DNA from: Paenibacillus sp. 1781tsa1
Lineage (GTDB): Bacteria > Bacillota > Bacilli > Paenibacillales > Paenibacillaceae
Reading direction: 5' to 3'
Assembly (NCBI RefSeq): GCF_024159265.1
Contig: NZ_JAMYWY010000001.1
Span: 1,550,001 to 1,614,000, forward strand
DNA: 64,000 nt
Both the position numbers and the translations under genes were made by a program. Positions 1 to 7,105 of the stretch are shown here, piece after piece (position 1 is the first letter of the stretch; each line of letters starts with the position of its first letter). Under the pieces are notes generated by a model that was not told the DNA's origin, made no database searches, and worked only from the letters and a program-made list of their open reading frames with translations.

Positions 1-840
1 GGCTTAAAGGCTTATGTAGCCTGTTATTGGGAATCAGGATCTCTTCCATACACACATGAGCAGGGGGTTATGGGAGAAGATCAAGAGCCATCAGTGATGA
101 CTGTACCTGCCCGGGTATTGCCGGATGGTTGTACGGATATGCTGATTACATATGACCCGGTCTGTTCCGTGCATACCTATGCTTACTGTGGCAATTATAC
201 ACAGCCGTTCATTGTACCTGAGCAATCCGATGATGGTCCTCCTGCTGGAGACTACACCTTTGGTGTTCGGTTCTTTCCGGGTGGAGCGCATGTCTTCCAT
301 GGCATGCGTCTGGAATGGTTTACGGATAAGCGAATTGCCCTTCAGGAATGTTGGCCGGAGGGGCTGAACGAGCTTCAGGAGCGGATGGCTGGAACGAATC
401 GTTTTGCAGAACGGGTAGAGGTAATGAACGCATATTTGAATCCGTTGTCCGTGCAGACAACCACATCTGAGAACGATTTGATGAAAAACGTGCTGCACCG
501 CATTTTTATCGATGGGGGACGTATGAGTGTCCAGGAGTTGGCAATGCGTGAAGTGATCAGTGAGCGGCAGTTGCATCGCAAGTTCTCGGAATGGGTCGGA
601 ATCAGCCCCAAGCGATTCAGTGAGGTGGTTCGTTTTCATCGTGTACTGAGCGATATTCATCAGGGGAACACGGCAGACTGGGCCATGCTTGCCCAGAATC
701 ATGGTTTTTTTGACCAAGCCCATCTGATTCGGCAATTTCGCAAGTTTTATGGAGAGACTCCGTTGACGGCAGCCAGAGAGCACGGCAGGATGTTGTCCGA
801 TTTGTACAATAGATCTGTAGAGCCTTCAGTTATACTCTAA
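1..840 (+). CDS. AraC-family transcriptional regulator, 5' end cut by window edge
   Basis: The reading frame is open from base 1 with no stop, so the gene begins before the window; the ATG at 70 is internal. The first residues seen (LKAYVACYWES) match the start of the DUF6597-type N-terminal domain found in many AraC regulators. The last 110 or so residues form an AraC-type double helix-turn-helix: the first helix pair is around ISERQLHRKFSEWVG and the family signature is around GFFDQAHLIRQFRKFYGETP. It presumably binds DNA and controls nearby genes. A DinB-fold gene follows after 33 bp on the same strand and may be a co-transcribed partner. The family call is secure; the effector and targets are unknown. 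Confidence 0.85.
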   Translation, partial: GLKAYVACYWESGSLPYTHEQGVMGEDQEPSVMTVPARVLPDGCTDMLITYDPVCSVHTYAYCGNYTQPFIVPEQSDDGPPAGDYTFGVRFFPGGAHVFHGMRLEWFTDKRIALQECWPEGLNELQERMAGTNRFAERVEVMNAYLNPLSVQTTTSENDLMKNVLHRIFIDGGRMSVQELAMREVISERQLHRKFSEWVGISPKRFSEVVRFHRVLSDIHQGNTADWAMLAQNHGFFDQAHLIRQFRKFYGETPLTAAREHGRMLSDLYNRSVEPSVIL

Positions 841-873
841 TTGTGGGAATAAAAGATAAGGGAGACATCATAT

Positions 874-1362
874 ATGAATGGAACATTGCAGATTCGGGAT
901 CATTTGTTAACTGAACTGGAAACAGGAGTACGGACGGGGGCTTCGTTAATTCGCTTGATCCGTCCGGAGGATTGGTCGTATCGTCCACAGGAGAATATGC
1001 GTTCATTGGTGGAGCTTGTACATCATTTTATCCAGATCACCGCATCGGACCTTGCCATCATGCAAGAACAAAGTGAAGCTGAGGTTGGGCTAGTGGAGAA
1101 CAGTCTGTCCGGGAACCAGGATATTGAGAAGCTGGAAGCAACATTGTGGAGTAATTTCGAATCCTACAAAGCCTATATCACGGGATTAGGTGAAGAAGAT
1201 TATTTGAACCGCTCTACCAAAGCTTTCTATATGGAACACGGTCATTTGCAGGCGCAATGGCAGATTGAAACGTTGACACATGTGTTCCATCACCGTTCGC
1301 AGCTCTATAACTATCTCAAGCAGCAGGGTCATGAATTAAATTTCTTCATGCTGTATGCGTAG
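874..1362 (+). CDS. DinB/YfiT-fold family protein
   Basis: This 162-residue protein has the length and helical pattern of the DinB four-helix-bundle superfamily. Candidate metal ligands are His50 or His51 (ELVHHF) and the later HVFHHRSQL segment (His136 and His140), matching the three-histidine pattern of these enzymes. Members include thiol-dependent S-transferases and many uncharacterised damage-induced proteins, so the substrate cannot be named. An AAGGGAG ribosome binding site precedes the ATG. It lies 33 bp after the AraC regulator and is followed by a terminator, so the two probably form one transcript. Confidence 0.75.
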   Translation: MNGTLQIRDHLLTELETGVRTGASLIRLIRPEDWSYRPQENMRSLVELVHHFIQITASDLAIMQEQSEAEVGLVENSLSGNQDIEKLEATLWSNFESYKAYITGLGEEDYLNRSTKAFYMEHGHLQAQWQIETLTHVFHHRSQLYNYLKQQGHELNFFMLYA

Positions 1363-1390
1363 TTAAACTTGTACTATTAAAGTAAGCTTT

Positions 1391-1421
1391 GGCTCCATCG
1401 GACGTTCCGGTGGGGCTTTTT
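1391..1421 (+). terminator. Rho-independent terminator after dinB-like gene
   Basis: CCATCGGA pairs with TCCGGTGG (one G-T wobble), extended by flanking GCs, and is followed by a T run. It closes the araC-like/dinB-like unit. Confidence 0.85.
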
Positions 1422-1547
1422 GCGTACAGTCGTCTATCAATCTATGATGTCTATCAAAATTGGACATTGTGACGCTGGTAATTCACCGTTGCTTTAATAG
1501 TTTTCAAACATAGAATACCGTATCAAAGCAAAAGGAGGTGATTTTAA

Positions 1548-1835
1548 ATGGCCATCCTTTTACCGCAACAGTTTTACAATCTTCCAGCTGGTGTAGGCAA
1601 GTCCTACTACGAAAACTTGGCTGGAGGCACCAATGCCAGCGCTACAGTGAACAACTTTGGACCTTTTCCCGTATCTCTCGTGATCACACGTGTGAACGAA
1701 CCCGTAGTCACTTACGTTATTCCTGTAAACAGTAGCCTTACCATTTCGGCAGGTGGAGTTCTGGTCTTTGCATTGTTAGCAAACCTCGGAGGCGCAGCTT
1801 CCGGAACAATTCAGTTCTCCGTAGCAGAACTCTAA
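1548..1835 (+). CDS. Small beta-rich protein, possible spore appendage (Ena-like) subunit
   Basis: A 95-residue protein preceded by a strong AAAGGAGGTG ribosome binding site. It has no signal peptide, no cysteines and no charged clusters. It is rich in V, T, S, N, G and A in alternating patterns (VVTYVIPVNSSLTISAGG, GAASGTIQFSVAEL), which suggests a compact all-beta fold. This pattern resembles DUF3992/Ena-type subunits of Bacillales endospore appendages, but that is an impression from composition, not a clear family match. A CATAGAATA stretch at 1509 resembles a late-sporulation -10 element without a convincing -35. It stands alone between two terminators. Treat the function as unknown. Confidence 0.5.
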   Translation: MAILLPQQFYNLPAGVGKSYYENLAGGTNASATVNNFGPFPVSLVITRVNEPVVTYVIPVNSSLTISAGGVLVFALLANLGGAASGTIQFSVAEL

Positions 1836-1858
1836 TTGGTGTTATGAAGTAGATTGGC

Positions 1859-1897
1859 CTCTGCCGGACAGGTTGCCGGCAGGGGTTTTTCTTTTTT
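1859..1897 (+). terminator. Rho-independent terminator after 95-residue protein gene
   Basis: CTGCCGG at 1861 pairs with CCGGCAG, with a 7-8 base loop, followed by GGGG and a T-rich tail. A reading frame that appears to start at 1854 runs through this hairpin and is not considered real. Confidence 0.85.
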
Positions 1898-2262
1898 TGT
1901 ATGGATATACATAGATTTAAAGGGGTATTTTGAGATAATAAAAGTTAATAAAATACTTGCCGCTTCCTATTATGGTGAGGCAGTAGATGAAAACGTTAAA
2001 TTCGTTGGAACAACGATAGCATATGTAGAAGGGTAAATCCTTTCTGAAGAGGAAGTAGAAGTAACAACTAATAATCACATAAATGCGAACCTATAAAATA
2101 TTATAACTAACAGAACAAAGCGAGTCTTTCATAAGAAAAAATAAAAATTATAAAAGAAATAACCCGCCATAGGTTGCCGTATGGAGTGGAAATCTGGCTT
2201 CACAAAATCTATTATTTTTAAAATCAATATTATAGAGTAATAGATAAAAGAGAGAAATTATT
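1898..2262. other. AT-rich non-coding stretch, no gene supported
   Basis: No reading frame with a credible ribosome binding site was found. Base composition falls well below that of the surrounding genes and stays low to about 3.7 kb, which suggests acquired DNA or remnants of deleted genes. Confidence 0.5.
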
Positions 2263-2288
2263 CCAAATATGTGTTATAGTATATTTGG
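2263..2288. promoter_or_regulatory. Inverted repeat overlapping a -10-like box, candidate operator
   Basis: CCAAATAT at 2263-2270 and ATATTTGG at 2281-2288 form a perfect 8-bp inverted repeat with a 10-bp spacer that contains TATAGT, a good -10 box. It sits about 50 bp before the start of the two-gene islet, so a dimeric regulator could block the promoter here. No regulator gene is adjacent. Confidence 0.45.
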
Positions 2289-2339
2289 GTGGGAAATACA
2301 ATATTTTGAATTTCTATGAACAAGAGGTGGAAAACAACT

Positions 2340-2543
2340 ATGAAAAATAGAAACATAACAGGTATTGTAGTGGCCATAATTTATTGTGTTGTTCTTTATG
2401 TTTTTTTAACTGATGCCCCCCCTGGTGAAGCTCCAAATAATCCGTTTTGGATTTATTTATTGATTCCAATTGGAGCAATTGTAATTACGTCTCTTTTTGA
2501 TTATGTGATCAAGTTCGATTTCTTCAGGAAAAAGAAGAAATAG
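2340..2543 (+). CDS. Small two-helix membrane protein, unknown function
   Basis: The likely start is the ATG at 2340 (MKNRNITGIV), placed 9 bases after AGAGGTGG. An upstream in-frame ATG at 2316 would put that ribosome binding site inside the gene. The 67-residue product has two hydrophobic segments, about residues 5-24 and 36-56, separated by a short proline-rich outer loop (DAPPGEAPNNP), and ends in a basic tail (FRKKKK). It lies 27 bp upstream of a secreted protein gene and shares its low GC content. Small membrane proteins in this setting often serve as immunity or export partners, but nothing here proves that. Confidence 0.6.
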   Translation: MKNRNITGIVVAIIYCVVLYVFLTDAPPGEAPNNPFWIYLLIPIGAIVITSLFDYVIKFDFFRKKKK

Positions 2544-2570
2544 AAGTAAAGAATGAATGGAGGATAAAAA

Positions 2571-3293
2571 ATGATAGGATCAAAAATTTCTAAAACATTT
2601 TTTGCGGGAGTTCTGCTCTCTACATCTATCTCACTACCAGCCTTTGCTCAGGATCAGGTAGATTTACCATCTTCTTTGCCAGTGTCACAAGTGGATAAAA
2701 GCCTCATAGATTTAGTTGAAAGCACAACCAGTAATTCTGTAACTTTTACAGATGGTTCTACATTAGTTCAATATGACAATTACTATATTGCGACCGATCT
2801 AAATGGAGAAGATGAGTTAAAAATTACAAAAGTCGATGATAGCAAAGTAAAGTATGAAAACCTGCAAACCGGCGAAGTGAATTATGCAATCAAAAAAGTA
2901 AGACCCGTTTATGAAGATCTTAGTTACGCTCCACAGGCATTAGCAGATGATTATGTATATAAAGGCAAAGTAGAAAATTCAACTGAGATAATATATGCCA
3001 CAGCCTCTGCAGTAGCAGGTATACTTGCTTCCTTTATAGGCGGACCTGTAGGTGGTAAAATAGCAGGCATACTTGTAAGCATTGGCGGTTATTATCTTTC
3101 TAAAGATGCACCAAGAGCCTATTGGATAACAAAAACATACACTAAAGGTGTTATTAATGGTGCCACTGGGACTTTATTCATTAGGAAAGACCATCACTAT
3201 TATAGATATCATGATTATACTGGATTTATTAATACTGTTTCGACAATTCAAACTTGCCAACCTTATGGCTGTGGTACAGTCAATGAATTGTGA
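2571..3293 (+). CDS. Secreted protein with glycine-rich hydrophobic core, possible bacteriocin-like protein
   Basis: A 240-residue protein with a clear signal peptide (basic start, hydrophobic core, cleavage after SLPAFA near residue 26). Residues 27-130 look like small beta repeats (TDGSTLVQYDNYYIATD, NLQTGEVNYAIKKV). Residues about 142-175 are a Gly/Ala-rich hydrophobic stretch (AVAGILASFIGGPVGGKIAG), able to insert in membranes. The C-terminal part is Tyr/His rich (KDHHYYRYHDYTG) and ends with two nearby cysteines (CQPYGCG). This layout resembles large secreted bacteriocin-like proteins such as the geobacillin-26 group, but I could not confirm homology. A GGAGGAT site precedes the start. 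The small two-helix membrane protein just upstream would be the natural partner. Confidence 0.6.
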   Translation: MIGSKISKTFFAGVLLSTSISLPAFAQDQVDLPSSLPVSQVDKSLIDLVESTTSNSVTFTDGSTLVQYDNYYIATDLNGEDELKITKVDDSKVKYENLQTGEVNYAIKKVRPVYEDLSYAPQALADDYVYKGKVENSTEIIYATASAVAGILASFIGGPVGGKIAGILVSIGGYYLSKDAPRAYWITKTYTKGVINGATGTLFIRKDHHYYRYHDYTGFINTVSTIQTCQPYGCGTVNEL

Positions 3294-3330
3294 TCTGTTA
3301 GTAATTGTAGATTGACGTTAGTTCCAACCT

Positions 3331-3365
3331 AGAACCCCTCCTTTTAAGAAGGGGTTCTACTTTTG
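3331..3365 (+). terminator. Rho-independent terminator after secreted protein gene
   Basis: AGAACCCCTCCTT and AAGAAGGGGTTCT form a near-perfect stem with a tiny loop, followed by TTTT after two bases. Confidence 0.85.
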
Positions 3366-3475
3366 GTAGGAATCATGAAAATAGGATACTTGTGATGAAA
3401 ATAAAACCAACGCTTCAATAACGTTTTATATTCTGAAAGATGTCTAATAAACAAGAAATGTTACATCTTAAGAGA

Positions 3476-3505
3476 GGGGACTGCATCTGGGCAGCTCCTT
3501 TTTTT
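3476..3505 (+). terminator. Orphan terminator-like hairpin
   Basis: GGA-CTGC pairs with GCAG-C-TCC (one bulge), followed by a run of eight Ts. No gene precedes it after the previous terminator, so it may be the tail of a lost gene. Confidence 0.55.
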
Positions 3506-3748
3506 ATGGTTGATCCACACTTCCATGATACCAAACAAGAGAGGTGTTTTTTTGTTACTAGAAACAGTACTGTTTAAATCTTCTTACGCCCACTAGGGGT
3601 TGACTCATTATTTTAAGTGCGAAAGTTGAGTAAATCATAAATGCGTATTACCTTTAAACTTTAGTAGCGTCTTTATACAGGTTTGTTTACTTTGGCAGTC
3701 ATTCGATTAATTTAAGGTATAGGCGCACGCAGACTTGTGGTGGCATAC
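3506..3748. other. Non-coding leader before GNAT gene, nothing recognised
   Basis: AT-rich sequence with no credible gene. It presumably holds the promoter of the acetyltransferase gene, but no clear -35/-10 pair was found. Confidence 0.4.
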
Positions 3749-3761
3749 AGGAGGTTAGTGG

Positions 3762-4286
3762 ATGATGAACAGAACAATCTTATTTGAAACGGAACGACTG
3801 GAATGTGCGACTTGGAACGAAGGCGATCGTGCACTGGCGTTTGCGCTGTGGGGTGATCATGAAGTTGCCAAGTGGATTAGTAGCAAGGGATTTCTGAGCG
3901 AGGATGAAGTAGAAGCGCGATTAACACAGGAAATTCAAAGGCAGAAGGAAGCGGGGGTGCAATATTGGCCTTTCTTTGAGAAAGAGTCGGAGGTATTTGT
4001 TGGTTGCTGTGGCCTGCGTCCATATTCTCCAGAAGAGGATATCTATGAACTGGGATTTCATCTAACCCGGGATCACTGGGGTAAAGGGTATGCCCAGGAA
4101 GCAGCGCGGGCGGTAATTGATTATGCCTTTGGCGAAATGAACGTGAATGCACTCTTTGCCGGGCATCATCCGGATAATGAAGTATCCCGTCACATCTTGG
4201 TCAAGCTGGGATTCGAGTACACAGGTGATGAACGCTATGAACCGACAGGAAAGATGCATCCATCGTATGCGCTGCAAAGTCCTTGA
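3762..4286 (+). CDS. GNAT family N-acetyltransferase
   Basis: A 174-residue member of the Acetyltransf_3 (RimJ-like) group. The N-terminus (ETERLECATWNEGDRALAFALWGDHEV) is typical. The acetyl-CoA binding strand-loop is around ELGFHLTRDHWGKGYAQEAARAV, giving the R/Q-x-x-G-x-G/A-like motif as HWGKGYA. The FAGHHPDNEVSRHILVKLGF segment is the usual C-terminal fold signature. The start at 3762 is 7 bases after AGGAGG at 3749; the ATG at 3765 is also possible. It transfers an acetyl group from acetyl-CoA to an unknown amine. It stands alone before the sactipeptide cluster. Confidence 0.85.
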   Translation: MMNRTILFETERLECATWNEGDRALAFALWGDHEVAKWISSKGFLSEDEVEARLTQEIQRQKEAGVQYWPFFEKESEVFVGCCGLRPYSPEEDIYELGFHLTRDHWGKGYAQEAARAVIDYAFGEMNVNALFAGHHPDNEVSRHILVKLGFEYTGDERYEPTGKMHPSYALQSP

Positions 4287-4459
4287 ACATCTTTTAATGT
4301 GGACAGGCCTTAGCGTATTCTCTTAAGGTGAATCAGATCAGATGAGGTACACGGTCTGTACTGAGTTAGCTCGCTTTTCATGCTTTTTTTATTTCGCTTT
4401 CAGCTTCTATTAAGGTAGCGGAGGTATGATAATTCTTGTAAACCCCTTCTCGTGTTAAA

Positions 4460-4504
4460 TAGATGTGTGACTGACCCCGCCGGGCGCCGGCGGGGTATTT
4501 TTTT
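4460..4504 (+). terminator. Terminator, left copy of a 45-bp repeat flanking the sbo-alb cluster
   Basis: CCCCGCCGG and CCGGCGGGG form a perfect 9-bp GC stem around GCG, followed by TA and a run of Ts. The 45 bases 4460-4504 recur at 11625-11669 in the same orientation with one mismatch (C to T in the stem). The conserved part includes the non-hairpin lead-in TAGATGTGTGACTGA, so the repeat is not just a shared terminator shape. Confidence 0.9.
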
Positions 4505-4554
4505 TGTGAACTAAGTCATCTGTTACAATAAAAAGTATTTAAATGTAAATTAAA

Positions 4555-4570
4555 TGTGATTAATGTCATT
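4555..4570. promoter_or_regulatory. FNR/CRP-like binding site upstream of sboA
   Basis: TGTGA-TTAATG-TCATT matches TGTGA-N6-TCACA in the whole left half and three of five bases of the right half. Its centre (4562.5) is 41.5 bp from a predicted start site at 4604, the classical position for activation by FNR-family proteins. In Bacillus subtilis the sbo-alb operon responds to oxygen limitation, which fits. The match is imperfect, so this is a prediction. Confidence 0.5.
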
Positions 4571-4597
4571 ATTTAGTTTTATTTTCCATATTATAAT
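4569..4597 (+). promoter_or_regulatory. Candidate sboA promoter with perfect -10 and weak -35
   Basis: A perfect TATAAT lies at 4592-4597. At 17 bp spacing the -35 position reads TTATTT, a poor match, as expected for an activator-dependent promoter. The predicted start near 4604 gives a 48-base leader to sboA. Confidence 0.6.
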
Positions 4598-4651
4598 AAG
4601 GTCACATCAAAGATTTACATACTATACAAATTCAAAGGAGCTGAATGAGCA

Positions 4652-4783
4652 ATGGAAAAAGCAATTATTGTGGCAAACAAAGGTTGTGCAGCATGTTCGA
4701 TCGGTGCAGCGTGTTTAATTGACGGTCCTTTGCCTGATTTTGAAATTTTGGGGATTACAGGAACATTTGGTCTGGTAGGTTAA
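4652..4783 (+). CDS. sboA: Subtilosin A-type sactipeptide precursor
   Basis: A 43-codon gene with an 8-residue leader (MEKAIIVA) and a 35-residue core starting NKGCAACSIGAACLIDG. Compared with subtilosin A recalled from memory, the core has the same length and differs at only seven positions (6, 15, 19, 25, 27, 30, 34). Cys4, Cys7 and Cys13 and their sulfur-to-alpha-carbon acceptors Phe31, Thr28 and Phe22 are all kept, so the three thioether bridges should form. The mature peptide is expected to be head-to-tail cyclised between Asn1 and Gly35 and to act on Gram-positive membranes. Changes include Ala at position 6 and Val for Trp at position 34. An AAAGGAG site lies 11 bases before the ATG. 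It is the first gene of the alb operon. Confidence 0.95.
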   Translation: MEKAIIVANKGCAACSIGAACLIDGPLPDFEILGITGTFGLVG

Positions 4784-4815
4784 TTCAATGTTGAGTGTGG
4801 ACAAGTTATAGGCAA

Positions 4816-4841
4816 AAAGGGGCATAGTGATATGCTCCTTT
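4816..4841 (+). promoter_or_regulatory. Hairpin between sboA and albA
   Basis: AAAGGGGCATA and TATGCTCCTTT form an 11-bp stem (one G-T wobble) with a GTGA loop. No long T run follows, so it more likely stabilises the sboA message or partly attenuates read-through than fully terminates. This would give high precursor and low enzyme levels, a common layout in peptide clusters. Confidence 0.65.
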
Positions 4842-4875
4842 GCTGCTATTATCCATTGTAAAGGTGGGGTTTGTC

Positions 4876-6210
4876 TTGATCTATCAATATCCGCATTTAA
4901 GTGCAAAGGTGAGATTACATCAGTTGCCCACAGGAGGCATGATTGAAGTCAATCACATGAATGCCAATGCTGACGGCAATGATCTGGAATATATGGATCT
5001 GAATCAGACTGCCTATGAGTTATGTTCACAATTTTGTGGAATTCAAACCGCAGAGCAGGTTCTCGAATCCCAATGCAGTAAATATGGTGAGAACAAGGAA
5101 GACCACAGAGACTGGTATGAAGATATGTTGCAAATGTTAACCGGGAAACAAATTGTCGAGTGGAGTGATGCACCTTTCCGGTGGGACATCATCACCAGTG
5201 GTACAAATCTCTTTCCGACTCCCCTTCATGCCACAATTGAGATTACCCACAAATGCAACCTGAGGTGTGAGCACTGTTATTTGGAGGCTTCACCAGAGGC
5301 AGAGGGAATCATGAGTCTGACTTCTTTCAAAAATTTATGTAATCAGTTGTATGAGCGAGGCGTACTCACGTTGGAGATTACTGGGGGAGAGGTGTTTGTG
5401 CATCCAGAAATACGTGAAATGCTTGAATACGCCCTAGGCAAATTTAAGAAGATCGGATTGCTGACGAATGGTACACTTCTCAAAAATGAGATTTTGGAAT
5501 TATTGGATAAATATAAAAATAAGATTATAATTGGGATATCTTTGGATAGTGTCCATCCCAAAACACATGATCAGTTTAGAGGGCGTAAAGGTGCATTTGA
5601 ACGAACATGCAAGACAATTCAACTTCTTGCGGGACGACAATTATATGTACGGGTAGGGATGTCCATCCATCCAGGGAACATGTGGGAGCTTAAAGAGATG
5701 GCTTTTCTGGTCAAGGAATTAGGTGCTGCTGCATTTTCGTATAACTGGGTGGATGATTTTGGTCGAGGCAAACATATGATGCTGGAGAAGAACAGGGAAG
5801 AGTACAGAAAGTTCATTGATTATGAACAGGAATTAATTGAGGAATTCCGTGGCTTGATTCCTGTGGTCCCCTATGAGAGAAAAGCGACGTCTAACTGCGG
5901 GGCAGGCTGGCGCTCCGTTCTGATTGATCCCAACGGGAATATCAGACCCTGCGCCCTGTTTCCAAAAGAGTTCTCCCTAGGGAACATATTTAAACAAACA
6001 TATGAAGAAATTTTTGATTCGAAGCTTGTTCATACGCTGTGGAAAGTGCAATCTCCCCGATTTAGCGACGCCTGTCAAAAGGATTGCCCGTCCCGCGGAT
6101 ATTGTGGCGGTTGCTATCTGAAAGGAATCCATTCCAATGCCAAGCAAGAAACAAGCTGTCATTGGATTACGGATAACAACCTTGAAACAGTTGTAGTGGC
6201 AATGAGATAA
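4876..6210 (+). CDS. albA: Radical SAM/SPASM sactisynthase AlbA
   Basis: AlbA forms the three sulfur-to-alpha-carbon thioether links of the subtilosin precursor. The protein has an N-terminal RiPP-recognition-like region (VRLHQLPTGGMIEV), the radical SAM CxxxCxxC motif as Cys127-Cys131-Cys134 (CNLRCEHC) with the SAM-binding GGE-type motif in EITGGEVF, and a C-terminal SPASM domain with Cys400, Cys404, Cys410 and Cys413 that holds extra iron-sulfur clusters. A TTG start at 4876 is chosen because AAAGGTGGGG ends 6 bases before it and it gives 444 residues, close to the 448 of Bacillus subtilis AlbA. The frame is open further upstream to 4840, but that overlaps the hairpin. It starts 92 bp after sboA. 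Confidence 0.93.
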   Translation: MIYQYPHLSAKVRLHQLPTGGMIEVNHMNANADGNDLEYMDLNQTAYELCSQFCGIQTAEQVLESQCSKYGENKEDHRDWYEDMLQMLTGKQIVEWSDAPFRWDIITSGTNLFPTPLHATIEITHKCNLRCEHCYLEASPEAEGIMSLTSFKNLCNQLYERGVLTLEITGGEVFVHPEIREMLEYALGKFKKIGLLTNGTLLKNEILELLDKYKNKIIIGISLDSVHPKTHDQFRGRKGAFERTCKTIQLLAGRQLYVRVGMSIHPGNMWELKEMAFLVKELGAAAFSYNWVDDFGRGKHMMLEKNREEYRKFIDYEQELIEEFRGLIPVVPYERKATSNCGAGWRSVLIDPNGNIRPCALFPKEFSLGNIFKQTYEEIFDSKLVHTLWKVQSPRFSDACQKDCPSRGYCGGCYLKGIHSNAKQETSCHWITDNNLETVVVAMR

Positions 6211-6230
6211 CAGCAGAGGGAGTGTAAACG

Positions 6231-6392
6231 ATGAAACCGGAACAGAAAAAAATGGTGATGCTCTTAGTTGCTCTTGTTTTTATCGCTGGAGGAGTGGTGT
6301 ATACCGTAAAAGGTGACTATTGGTTCGGCATTCTTTTTGTTTTAATAGGGTTGCTTTTTGGGATGCGTGGGTTTAGGGGCAAAAAAGGATGA
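6231..6392 (+). CDS. albB: Small membrane protein AlbB
   Basis: A 53-residue protein with two hydrophobic segments (about residues 9-24 and 30-45) joined by a short loop (VKGDYWFG) and ending in a basic tail (MRGFRGKKG). Length, topology and position between albA and albC match AlbB of the subtilosin cluster, whose role is tied to immunity and export. Its stop overlaps the albC start as ATGA. It is easily missed because of its size. Confidence 0.85.
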   Translation: MKPEQKKMVMLLVALVFIAGGVVYTVKGDYWFGILFVLIGLLFGMRGFRGKKG

Positions 6393-7105
6393 TTGTGGAT
6401 CTAAGCAAAGTAAGTGCCTGGTATACCCCGGGTGTTCCGGTATTGGAGGAAGTGGATTGGGTACTGAAGCCAGGCAAAATTTATGGTTTGCTTGGCATGA
6501 ATGGTGCGGGTAAAACGACGCTGCTGCATGTACTGACAGGCCTTCACTCCCGTTTTAGTGGCGATTGTTTTGTTGGCGGTTGTAAACTGGATTCTCAATC
6601 CTCTGCCGATAAGCTGAATTTTTCTAAAAAGCAACGTTATTTTGCCCCGGATGCACCACAATTGTTTGAAGAGATGACGGCTTTTCAATACATGGATTTT
6701 GTTACTCGAATCTATAAAAAGGCTTGGAATAAAGCTTATTTTCACGAATTGGTTCACCTATTTCGTTTCACAGAATACGTTGATCGCACGATTGGTGAGC
6801 TATCTTTGGGGAATCGCCAAAAAACCGCCCTAATAACCGGATTTTTAGTGGAGCCACCTCTGTACATACTGGATGAACCCTTGAATGGTCTGGACATTGA
6901 ATCCATTGATTCATTGGAGCAGCAGATGAAAGTTTACACGAGCAATGGAGGGACGGTGATTTTTTCCTCTCATTTATTAGAGATGGTAGAACGATTCTGT
7001 GATGAAGCTTTTATCCTCAATGCTAAACGAATTCAGGCCCGGATTGATCTGAACGAAGGGGAAGATCTGAGGGGCAAACTAAGGCAAGTGATTCATGATG
7101 GATAA
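6389..7105 (+). CDS. albC: ABC transporter ATP-binding protein AlbC
   Basis: A 238-residue ATPase that should power export of, or immunity to, the sactipeptide. Walker A is GMNGAGKTTLL (about residue 37), the signature region is degenerate (ELSLGNRQKTAL instead of LSGGQ), and Walker B is LYILDEPLNGLD followed by the H-loop histidine in IFSSHLLEM. Overlaps albB by four bases and albD by eleven, so the proteins are probably made by coupled translation. Confidence 0.9.
   Translation: MIVDLSKVSAWYTPGVPVLEEVDWVLKPGKIYGLLGMNGAGKTTLLHVLTGLHSRFSGDCFVGGCKLDSQSSADKLNFSKKQRYFAPDAPQLFEEMTAFQYMDFVTRIYKKAWNKAYFHELVHLFRFTEYVDRTIGELSLGNRQKTALITGFLVEPPLYILDEPLNGLDIESIDSLEQQMKVYTSNGGTVIFSSHLLEMVERFCDEAFILNAKRIQARIDLNEGEDLRGKLRQVIHDG

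Noticed and set aside
1854..2036. 60-codon open frame after the 95-residue protein
   Set aside because: It starts next to and runs through a clear terminator, has no ribosome binding site, and changes composition midway.
4645..4722. Alternative start ATG at 4645 near the sboA ribosome binding site
   Set aside because: It is in another frame and gives an unrelated short peptide; the frame from 4652 matches subtilosin closely.
4652..4800. An sboX-like second peptide overlapping sboA
   Set aside because: No overlapping frame with a credible start and similar product was found.
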